Assembly: GCA_021772595.1 (NCBI GenBank)
Contig: JAJFLS010000095.1
Location: forward strand, 1 to 7,143
Source: Opitutales bacterium
GTDB taxonomy: Bacteria; Verrucomicrobiota; Verrucomicrobiia; Opitutales; Opitutaceae
Direction of reading: 5' to 3'
Length of the DNA stretch: 7,143 bases
The translations under genes were made by a program, and so were the position numbers. The notes under the pieces are model-generated. The model was not told the DNA's origin. It did no database searches and saw nothing but the letters and a program-made list of their open reading frames with translations. This document shows, one piece after another, positions 1-5,220 of this stretch; the stretch's first letter is position 1; each line of letters starts with the position of its first letter.

Positions 1-116
1 ATCTGGCGTAGCTTTTCGGGCTCAAGCGGCAAGTTGCCTGCGGGTCCGGGCGCGTGAGTGCGCAGTGTGTAGATGTCGTCGTCGGACGCGTCGAGAAGCT
101 CGCCGAGGGATTGCAT
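1..116 (-). CDS. yjhG: YjhG/YagF-family D-xylonate dehydratase, N-terminal fragment
   Basis: This is the first 38 codons of a minus-strand gene that runs off the left edge, starting at ATG 116-114. The family (IlvD/Edd dehydratases, Fe-S dependent, cytosolic, about 650 aa) dehydrates D-xylonate to 2-keto-3-deoxy-D-xylonate in non-phosphorylative pentose breakdown. The recognisable part is residues 14-38, DIYTLRTHAPGPAGNLPL followed by EPEKLRQ. It matches from memory the N-terminus of E. coli YjhG (DIYTVRTHADGPDGELPL) and YagF. The ATG gives a lead of 13 residues before DIY, close to that of YjhG, which supports this start. The frame stays open upstream to a stop at 248-246, with no ATG but a few TTG codons, so a longer N-terminus cannot be fully excluded. 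The ribosome binding site is weak (AGAGA). The catalytic part lies outside the window, so the exact substrate is inferred from family only. Confidence 0.75.
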   Translation of the reverse strand, partial: MQSLGELLDASDDDIYTLRTHAPGPAGNLPLEPEKLRQ

Positions 117-363
117 AGGATCAGTCTCTTTGGGAATACCCAAAAAGGAGGCGAAGCGGCGCGAAGGCAATGGCGTAGTTGAGTGGAGTGCTTCCCACGG
201 TTGTTTGAATGATTCGAAAATCGTAGTTGAATCGCGAATCTTCGCTTATACGCCTAGCGTTTTCTAGCATTTAATACCTAAAGATGGGATAATTTGACAT
301 CCTCAATTTTCGTTGATCGCTATAGTTGACGCGGACTGAGGGGTGATCTAGCGGTGGGTAGAA

Positions 364-969
364 ATGTCTCGGACTCTTAACCTTTATGTGCGGCGTATCC
401 ACATGTACACCGCTTTGTTTCTGACGCCTTGGGTGCTCATGTACGCTCTCAGCTCGCTTGTCTTTAATCACTTTGCGACGATTCGCGGCTGGTATGGCGA
501 GAATCTGAATGAGTACGAGCAAGTGGATGAAATCGAGTACCGGGACGCGTTCTCGGAGGATGTAACGCCTGCCGATGCGGCGAAGCAAATATTGCTCGAT
601 CTCAATATGGATGGGGTGCATTCCGTTCGCGGGAGCTTGAAAGGCGAGCAATTCACAATCGTGCGTCAATTGACCCACGCGACGAAACGCGTGATCTATC
701 ATCCGAAAGAGGGGAAGATCGTGGTCGAAGAGCAGAGCGTTAGACTTCCAAATATGCTCACGCGGATGCACACGCGGCATGGCTTCGAAGAGAAATATGC
801 GTCGGCGAACCTTTGGGGACTTGGGATTGAGTTCATGGTGCTCGCCATGCTCTTCTGGGTCGGGTCGGGGCTTTGGCTATGGTGGACAATCAAGCCGGCT
901 CGGAAATGGGGGGGAGTCTGCGCGCTGGGCGGTATTGGGCTATTCGTGATGTTGCTGTTTTCAATTTAA
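364..969 (+). CDS. PepSY-associated transmembrane protein, copy 1
   Basis: A 201-aa inner-membrane protein of the PepSY_TM-like group. Visible layout: helix 1 at about residues 12-36, an extracytoplasmic PepSY-like domain at about 40-125, helix 2 at 148-176 and helix 3 at 182-200. Histidines H13 (RRIHMY), H36 (FNH), H136 and H139 (MHTRHG) all sit at helix ends or in the membrane-proximal segment, and all recur in the next gene. Larger relatives such as FoxB and PiuB are heme-containing ferric-siderophore reductases, so heme binding and a reductase role are possible here but inferred. The ATG is preceded by a G-rich stretch (GGTGGGTAG) that can serve as ribosome binding site. The gene is followed after 12 bp by its paralogue, so the two are surely co-transcribed. 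No TonB receptor or siderophore gene is in view, so the substrate is unknown. Confidence 0.8.
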   Translation: MSRTLNLYVRRIHMYTALFLTPWVLMYALSSLVFNHFATIRGWYGENLNEYEQVDEIEYRDAFSEDVTPADAAKQILLDLNMDGVHSVRGSLKGEQFTIVRQLTHATKRVIYHPKEGKIVVEEQSVRLPNMLTRMHTRHGFEEKYASANLWGLGIEFMVLAMLFWVGSGLWLWWTIKPARKWGGVCALGGIGLFVMLLFSI

Positions 970-981
970 AGGATAGGGCTC

Positions 982-1581
982 ATGAAAAAACTGAATATCA
1001 TTTTCCGCCGCATGCATCTCTATCTCGGAATGGTGCTGATCCCTTGGATGATTATCTACGGGTTCTCTACGTTCATGCTGAATCACGGGCCGACATTTCG
1101 TCAATTTCGACCCGGCCCGGAGGCTTGGGAGCAGGTTTCAAAATCTGAATACAATGGCGATCTTCCCTCATCGCAGGAAGAACTGCGCGTATGGGCGAGC
1201 GGGGTACTGGAAGAGAATGGGTTTGAAGGGGTGTCCTTTGGCGTGCAGCGCAATGCGGAGCGTGTGCGGATTAATTCCCAGCGCTTTCTTAACCCGATCC
1301 GAGTGACCTATCTCTTCGCGGATAAAACGCTCATCGCGGAAAAGCGGGAAGCTGCGTGGGCGGAGGTTTTCTTGCGTTTGCACTTTCGTCATGGATACGG
1401 GCATGGCTCGTTCATGCAGGCTCTCTGGGGCTTCATCGTGGATCTGGTTTGCGTGTCGTTTCTGGTTTGGGTCGTGACGGGACTGTATCTCTGGTGGAAT
1501 CTTTCCCACACGCGCCGCTGGGGATGGGTGGCGATCGGCGCGGGGATGCTCTCGTTTTTCGGGTTGCTGGTGGCGTTGTAG
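982..1581 (+). CDS. PepSY-associated transmembrane protein, copy 2
   Basis: A 199-aa paralogue of the gene just upstream with the same plan: helix 1 at about residues 11-35, a soluble PepSY-like domain at 40-125, and two C-terminal helices at about 146-172 and 180-199. Matching motifs are RRMHLY (H12), LNH (H35) and LHFRHG (H134, H137), against RRIHMY, FNH and MHTRHG in copy 1. Both copies also share a GLxLWW ending of helix 2. H141 is extra in this copy. The soluble domains have diverged much more than the membrane ends, which suggests an old duplication with different surfaces, perhaps forming a heterodimer. AAGGA at 969-973 lies 8 bp before the ATG, a good ribosome binding site that overlaps the stop codon of copy 1, which implies coupled translation. 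The function is not established; a heme-linked reductase role is inferred from the wider family. Confidence 0.8.
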   Translation: MKKLNIIFRRMHLYLGMVLIPWMIIYGFSTFMLNHGPTFRQFRPGPEAWEQVSKSEYNGDLPSSQEELRVWASGVLEENGFEGVSFGVQRNAERVRINSQRFLNPIRVTYLFADKTLIAEKREAAWAEVFLRLHFRHGYGHGSFMQALWGFIVDLVCVSFLVWVVTGLYLWWNLSHTRRWGWVAIGAGMLSFFGLLVAL

Positions 1582-1683
1582 GGGGGATCGTGGGTGGATT
1601 TCGCAAGGTAGGGACCGATCTCGCTGAAACACGAGGTCGAGAAAGTCTCAAAGCCATGAACTCTCCAGGAGAATGTATAAGGC

Positions 1684-1705
1684 AACGCTCGTGCCTCGCT
1701 TGATC
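1684..1705 (+). repeat. Left 22-bp terminal inverted repeat
   Basis: The left arm begins AACGCTCGTGCC and ends GCTTGATC. It is a perfect 22/22 inverted match to 1907-1928. Together the copies bound a 245-bp element. Flanking sequences (TATAAGGC on the left, GTTATTTA on the right) show no obvious target-site duplication. Nothing in between encodes a transposase. Confidence 0.9.
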
Positions 1706-1750
1706 CACGCTGCGCGTGGGCAGGATCCCTGGCAAGCCAGGGGCAGGATC
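1705..1750 (+). repeat. Two tandem palindrome + GGCAGGATC units (left arm)
   Basis: Two consecutive units are present. Unit 1 is stem CCACGC/GCGTGG (1705-1710, 1714-1719) with a 3-nt loop, running into GGCAGGATC (1719-1727). Unit 2 is stem CCCTGGC/GCCAGGG (1727-1733, 1736-1742) with a 2-nt loop, running into a second GGCAGGATC (1742-1750). The two caps are 23 bp apart. Stem sequences differ while pairing is kept, which suggests selection on structure or a REP-like family. Confidence 0.8.
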
Positions 1751-1859
1751 GAATATTAAAAGAGGCTCTTGGCTTGATGGGCATCCCAATCCGGATCTCC
1801 AGTGTTCATCTAAGTCTTTTTGAAAGTTGTATCAATCGCGCCATTGCATTGACCGGAAG

Positions 1860-1906
1860 AATCCTGCCCTCGCGTAGCGAGGATCTTGCCTCGAGTCTAG
1901 ACGAGA
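1860..1906 (-). repeat. Two tandem palindrome units, inverted (right arm)
   Basis: Read on the minus strand from the right terminal repeat, this holds an imperfect palindrome around TCTAGA (1890-1905) capped by GGCAAGATC (1890-1882), then stem CCTCGC/GCGAGG with a 3-nt loop (1882-1868) capped by GGCAGGATT (1868-1860). This is the same grammar as the left arm with different stem bases, so the two arms are related inverted copies and not one simple palindrome. Confidence 0.7.
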
Positions 1907-1928
1907 GATCAAGCGAGGCACGAGCGTT
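1907..1928 (-). repeat. Right 22-bp terminal inverted repeat
   Basis: Exact reverse complement of 1684-1705. It starts GATCAAGCGAGG on the plus strand and ends ACGAGCGTT. Confidence 0.9.
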
Positions 1929-2012
1929 GTTATTTATGTTATCTGCTATGTTGACGCTTATGCGCTCAGTGGGATCAAGCCCTACCATTTCGAGTAATTG
2001 TTGAACGGAGCT

Positions 2013-2813
2013 CTACTTGTAGCTTACCTCTTCGTCGATTTCCAGGGGGAGCCAGTCGATGACTTTTTGGATGTGGGTGTCCCAGTAGCCCCATTCGTGT
2101 TCGCCGGGGCCTTCTTCGTAGGTGAGGGGGATGGCGTTGGCTTTGGCGTGGGTTAGGAAGTTTTGATTGGCGTCGTAGAGGAAGTCCTCGGTGCCGCAAC
2201 ATTGGTATAGCTTGGGCAAGGACGTTCTTTCCAGGGCAGCTTTCGTCAAGAGATGGATGAGGTCGTTGTTGGAGCCGATTACCGATTCTGCGTCTTTGAA
2301 AATGTTACCAGCATCTGGAAGGCGTTCTTCGCTGAGGTTTTCGCTGCCCGCAAGATCTAACGCTCCCGATAGGCTGGCCGCTGCGGCGAAGCGGTTAGGG
2401 TAGTTCAAGGCGAGTTTGAACGCGCCGTATCCGCCCATCGAAAGACCCGCCACGAATCGATTGTTCGGATCGCTGGAAAGCGGGAATAGACGCTCGGCGA
2501 ACGCAGGAACTTCTTCCGAAATGAAATCCCAGTAGTTGGCTCCTCGGTACATGTTCGCGTAGAAGCTCCGATTGACGGCGGGCATTATGACAGCAAGCCC
2601 GGCGTTGGCCGCGTAGCGCTCGATCGATGTACGCCGCATCCAGGCGGTATGATCGTCAGACAGTCCGTGGAGGAGGTAAAGGGAAGGGAAGGTTTCGCGA
2701 GGAATCTCGCTCACGCTTTCGTTTTCGCAGGCCATCCTCTGCGGGATGATTACGTTGAGCGAGCAGGATATTTGAAGCGTTTCCGAAAAAAAATCGCATT
2801 GGAGGAATGCCAT
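2013..2813 (-). CDS. Alpha/beta-hydrolase esterase (EstA / S-formylglutathione hydrolase-like)
   Basis: A 266-aa serine esterase of the esterase-D / tributyrin-esterase superfamily, probably cytoplasmic because no signal peptide is visible. The oxyanion region is LLHGLSDDHTAW (residues 47-58), the nucleophile elbow is GLSMGG with S125, the acid is D210 or D214 in CGTEDFLYD, and the catalytic histidine is H239 in GPGEHEWGYWD. All triad parts are present and the length is normal. The ATG at 2813 (MAFLQCDFFS) is preferred because family members begin with this strand; the frame extends to a TTG at 2858, which would add 15 residues of unlikely sequence. No strong ribosome binding site is seen. 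Relatives hydrolyse short acyl esters or S-formylglutathione; which applies here is unknown. The gene is transcribed away from the respiratory operon, sharing a 185-bp intergenic region with it. Confidence 0.88.
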   Translation of the reverse strand: MAFLQCDFFSETLQISCSLNVIIPQRMACENESVSEIPRETFPSLYLLHGLSDDHTAWMRRTSIERYAANAGLAVIMPAVNRSFYANMYRGANYWDFISEEVPAFAERLFPLSSDPNNRFVAGLSMGGYGAFKLALNYPNRFAAAASLSGALDLAGSENLSEERLPDAGNIFKDAESVIGSNNDLIHLLTKAALERTSLPKLYQCCGTEDFLYDANQNFLTHAKANAIPLTYEEGPGEHEWGYWDTHIQKVIDWLPLEIDEEVSYK

Positions 2814-2935
2814 GGTTCGAGAATCAAACCAATTCGTTGCTGGTGGGCAAACCTGCAATTCGGATTTCGACAGCTCAGAGATTCAGCCTGAGCCGCGAAA
2901 AGCTGGATTCTTCCCGGTCGAATTCGCTCCCTTTC

Positions 2936-2949
2936 TTGATCTGTATCAA
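2936..2949 (+). promoter_or_regulatory. FNR/NNR/DNR-type operator
   Basis: TTGATCTGTATCAA is an exact match to the CRP/FNR-superfamily consensus TTGAT-N4-ATCAA, used by the O2 sensor FNR and the NO sensors NNR/DNR. Its centre (2942.5) lies 41.5 bp upstream of the start site predicted from the -10 element at 2972-2977, the classic geometry of class II activation. It points to the plus-strand operon. In the opposite direction, the position where a -10 would be needed reads GAAGAA, so activation of the esterase is unlikely. Confidence 0.85.
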
Positions 2950-2971
2950 TGCGTTTCGCGATTGATCGACC

Positions 2972-2977
2972 TATAAA
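2972..2977 (+). promoter_or_regulatory. -10 element of the respiratory operon
   Basis: TATAAA, one mismatch from TATAAT. A start site about 7 bp downstream (near 2984) fits activation by a factor bound at 2936-2949, and no good -35 box is needed in that case. The leader to ATG 2999 would be only about 15 nt, with no Shine-Dalgarno sequence. Confidence 0.6.
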
Positions 2978-2998
2978 TAACGCCGACACAACGCAATA

Positions 2999-4210
2999 AT
3001 GCCCGCAATAATTAGTCAACTCCGGCGCACCCTTGGCATAGAGCCTTCAATGGTACCTTTTCAGACGGCTCGCCGTGAGGAAATTGGCCTTGCGGATCCT
3101 GACGCAGTTTCAGCGGAAACGCGTCGTTGGATCACGCTAGCTGTGGGAAGTCTGGTGGTCGCGGGTTTGCTTTCTCTGGCGGTCGTAATCGGCCGCTTGC
3201 CCTTTATCGCGCGATTCATCGACGATCCATTGCTGTTCAAACGCTGCCTGGTGGTGCATGTAGATCTTTCGCTTATCGTGTGGTTCTACGCGTTCATCTC
3301 CGGGCTGATATCGATGCTCAAGCCAAACCGCGTATCGGTTCCGCGCAACGCAGCTTTTGCGATTACCGTTCTAGGCGTTTTCGGAATGCTCGCCGGGGGC
3401 CTCGCCAAGGGCGCTCAGCCGGTATTGGCGAACTACATACCGGTGATCGATCATCCGCTTTTTCTCGGAGGGCTGGGGCTTTTCTTTATTGGAATAATAG
3501 CGCAGTTCATCTTGGCGCTCGTCACTCCGAATAGCGATCCGAGCGAATACGGATTTGCGGCTCGGCTACCGCGCGAGGCCGCGATTGGGTTGCAGGCTTC
3601 CGCGCTCGCGGTAATCTTGGCAGGAGCGACTTGGATTTCGACCAAAGCCGGCATGCCGGGAAATCTCGACATCGAGACGCGATTCGAGTTTTCGATTTGG
3701 GGAGCGGGTCACGTGCTGCAGGCGGCCAACATGGCTGCGATGCTAGCGGTTTGGCTTTGGCTGCTGAAATTCGTGACAGGCAAATCCGCGCTATCTCCCA
3801 AAGCGGCGAGTTGGGCCTTCGGGATTCTAGTCGGTCCGCATTTCATAATGCCGATCCTCACGCTTCGTGGTCCTCTGGATGCGCTCTACCATAGTGGAGC
3901 GACTTTCCTCATGCGATGGTGCATCTTCCCGGTCGCTCTGTTTGTCCTTTATCGCGGAGCGATGCATCTGAAGCGTTATCGGGACGCGATTTCCAGTTTT
4001 CCGCAAAAGCTGGCGGTTACCGGTTTGTACGCAAGCGCGGGGCTTACGCTTTTCGGATTCATTCTCGGAGCCTGTATTCGCAGTTCTACCACGCTCGTGC
4101 CGGCGCACTATCATGCGTCGCTAGGGGGCGTCACTGCGGCGTTGATGACTGCCGCCTATCTCCTCTGTGACGCGAGCGCGCAGCGCGATTCGGAACCCTC
4201 TTTGAAGTAA
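2999..4210 (+). CDS. Heme-copper oxidoreductase subunit I-like protein, helices I-X (frame cut by TAA)
   Basis: A 403-aa polytopic membrane protein related to subunit I of heme-copper oxidoreductases and to the catalytic subunit downstream. Aligned landmarks: H87 in helix II (low-spin heme), DHP at 151-153, GHVLQAAN with H238, Q241 and N244 (helix VI), PH at 280-281 where the family has HH, and HYH at 370-372 (high-spin and low-spin heme ligands). Both heme sites therefore look intact, while one metal-B histidine is replaced by P280, so an accessory or electron-transfer role is more likely than catalysis. Helices XI-XII are missing before the TAA at 4208-4210, but they are encoded in the same frame directly after it (4211-4501). 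It is the first gene of the operon behind the FNR-type promoter. The start is uncertain: ATG 2999 lacks a ribosome binding site, and ATG 3050 (M18) is an alternative. Confidence 0.78.
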   Translation: MPAIISQLRRTLGIEPSMVPFQTARREEIGLADPDAVSAETRRWITLAVGSLVVAGLLSLAVVIGRLPFIARFIDDPLLFKRCLVVHVDLSLIVWFYAFISGLISMLKPNRVSVPRNAAFAITVLGVFGMLAGGLAKGAQPVLANYIPVIDHPLFLGGLGLFFIGIIAQFILALVTPNSDPSEYGFAARLPREAAIGLQASALAVILAGATWISTKAGMPGNLDIETRFEFSIWGAGHVLQAANMAAMLAVWLWLLKFVTGKSALSPKAASWAFGILVGPHFIMPILTLRGPLDALYHSGATFLMRWCIFPVALFVLYRGAMHLKRYRDAISSFPQKLAVTGLYASAGLTLFGFILGACIRSSTTLVPAHYHASLGGVTAALMTAAYLLCDASAQRDSEPSLK

Positions 4211-4270
4211 GGCTTTTGGCAATCGGGAAAACGCCAGCTCGCGGTTTTCGGAATCGGCCAGCTGGTATTT

Positions 4271-4504
4271 GTGTTAGGTTTCGCCATTGGCGGTGTCTAT
4301 GGTCTGGGCCGCAAAACCTACGCGAGCGAGCAGCATGCTCGAAGCCTTGGCGAACTGACCGGGCTCAGCGTGATGGGCATCGGCGGACTTCTGGCCGTGG
4401 TCGGCGGCGTTTGGTTTCTCACGCTCGTCCTTCGCAGAATTTTCAATTGGTGGTCGTCGCCTGAACGATCTCCTCAACAACCAGCGCAATCGTTAACAGA
4501 ATAA
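4271..4504 (+). CDS. C-terminal continuation (helices XI-XII) of the subunit I-like protein
   Basis: The frame is the same as that of the preceding gene and is open for 97 codons after its TAA (4211-4501). The only usual start codon near the beginning is GTG 4271, which would give 77 aa but cut helix XI in half. The sequence from about 4235, QLAVFGIGQLVFVLGFAIGG then VYGLGRK, aligns with helix XI of the catalytic subunit (PWMFAIGILFVSLGMSFAGS then MGVARR). SVMGIGGLLAVVGGVWFL aligns with its helix XII (GIMGIGAILAFTGLLLF). So this is the missing end of the upstream protein. Its stop overlaps the next ATG by one base (TAATG), a sign that ribosomes normally reach this point. Candidate explanations are a nonsense mutation, a sequence error, stop read-through, or a true split into two polypeptides. 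No ribosome binding site precedes the GTG. Confidence 0.6.
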   Translation: MLGFAIGGVYGLGRKTYASEQHARSLGELTGLSVMGIGGLLAVVGGVWFLTLVLRRIFNWWSSPERSPQQPAQSLTE

Positions 4505-4653
4505 TGAATACAGAACCCAAAAAACCGTTGTGGCACAGGATACTCGACAATCCATGGATCTTGCTGGTCCTCGGTGTCCTGATCCCGCTGCTGTCGTACA
4601 CCTTGTGGGGCTGGATCGAGCTCCTTTCGGTACCGCCCGCTCAACTTCCCTAA
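4504..4653 (+). CDS. 49-aa single-helix membrane protein, putative small oxidase subunit
   Basis: A small protein, MNTEPKKPLWHRILDNPW at the N-terminus, then one hydrophobic helix at about residues 18-37 (ILLVLGVLIPLLSYTLWGW), and a short proline-rich tail. Lysines and arginine before the helix place the N-terminus inside. Its ATG overlaps the preceding TAA (TAATG), so it is translationally coupled, and the CuA subunit gene starts 15 bp later. The position and shape resemble the tiny single-helix subunits of ba3-type oxidases (CbaD-like). I do not claim orthology; the sequence is too short to judge by eye. Confidence 0.8.
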   Translation: MNTEPKKPLWHRILDNPWILLVLGVLIPLLSYTLWGWIELLSVPPAQLP

Positions 4654-4668
4654 CCCGAGACTATATCA

Positions 4669-5193
4669 ATGAGTATTGAAATTCCTCAACGCGACTGGTA
4701 CAAGGCGCCCGCTGGAGCGGAGAAACTTTGGATCGGTCTAGCTTTGCTCTGGTGCTTCGTCATGAGCGTCATGATGCCTTACTGGCATTTCTACGGAAAG
4801 CAGAACAGCCAAGGCGAGGCCTATTCCGTCGAGCCGAACGCCTTCTTCGAACGAACCATGACCTTCGCCGAAGCGAACAAGGTTGGAGACCGGGATGGCA
4901 TCCCTATCGTCGAGCCGGCTCCCGGCAGCGATGCGTACTTGGCCGCTCGAATGTGGTTCTGGTATCCGATTCTTAAGCTCAGAAAAGATGAGACCTACCG
5001 GATTCATCTCTCTTCTATGGATCTGCAGCATGGCTTCTCGCTGCAGCCTCTGAATATGAATTTCCAGGTAATGCCTGGATACGATCACGTCCTCACCCTA
5101 ACTCCCACGTCCACTGGTGAATTCACGATCGTCTGCAACGAGTTTTGCGGCATCGGACATGACAAGATGATCGGGAAGATCATCGTCGAGTAA
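4669..5193 (+). CDS. CuA-type subunit II of a heme-copper oxidoreductase
   Basis: A 174-aa protein with one membrane anchor (about residues 20-38) and a periplasmic cupredoxin domain that takes electrons from a soluble donor and passes them to the low-spin heme of subunit I. The full binuclear CuA ligand set is present: H121 (LQHGF), then C156, E158, C160, H164 and M167 in CNEFCGIGHDKM. Short length, a single N-terminal helix and strands such as NMNFQVMPG match the ba3/B-family subunit II layout, not the two-helix A-family type. The aromatic patch MWFWYP (95-100) lies where the electron-entry tryptophans are expected. Between anchor and cupredoxin core (about 45-92) is an insert longer than in ba3, possibly a docking surface. 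It lies 27 bp upstream of the catalytic subunit in one operon. Confidence 0.93.
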   Translation: MSIEIPQRDWYKAPAGAEKLWIGLALLWCFVMSVMMPYWHFYGKQNSQGEAYSVEPNAFFERTMTFAEANKVGDRDGIPIVEPAPGSDAYLAARMWFWYPILKLRKDETYRIHLSSMDLQHGFSLQPLNMNFQVMPGYDHVLTLTPTSTGEFTIVCNEFCGIGHDKMIGKIIVE

Positions 5194-5220
5194 CCGTAGG
5201 CAGAAAAGGAAATATCTATT

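Larger units (their letters stand above)
1582..2012. other. Gene-free convergent spacer with repeat element
   Basis: These 431 bp between two convergent genes hold no convincing gene. Short open frames exist on both strands (plus 1774-2004, minus 1988-1806), but they run through the palindromic repeats, mirror each other, and show no domain or ribosome binding site. The main content is the mirrored repeat element at 1684-1928. I see no clear stem followed by a T-run for either flanking gene, so the palindromes may themselves act as bidirectional transcription ends. Confidence 0.6.

Noticed and set aside
294..326. TTGACA (294-299) and TATAGT (321-326) as a sigma-70 promoter for the PepSY pair
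   Set aside because: The spacer is 21 bp instead of about 17, so the pair is unlikely to work as drawn; either box may still be part of another promoter.
313..326. TTGATCGCTATAGT as a second FNR-type box
   Set aside because: Only the left half matches; the right half should be ATCAA and reads ATAGT.
1820..1835. TTGAAAGTTGTATCAA in the repeat-element core as an FNR-type site
   Set aside because: The TTGA and TCAA halves are 8 bp apart instead of 6, and no gene start follows.
1684..1928. CRISPR array or complete insertion sequence
   Set aside because: Units are palindromic with variable stems and no constant repeat/unique spacer pattern, and no transposase frame lies between the inverted ends.
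1774..2004. 76-aa plus-strand open frame and the 60-aa frame opposite it
   Set aside because: Both run through the palindromic repeats, overlap each other, lack ribosome binding sites and show no family resemblance.
2814..2858. TTG start at 2858 for the esterase
   Set aside because: It would add 15 residues not typical of the family; ATG 2813 gives the usual MAFLQ-type N-terminus.
4216..4464. 82-aa frame starting at TTG 4216
   Set aside because: Arginine-rich out-of-phase shadow of the helix XI-XII coding sequence, which aligns with a known fold in its own frame.
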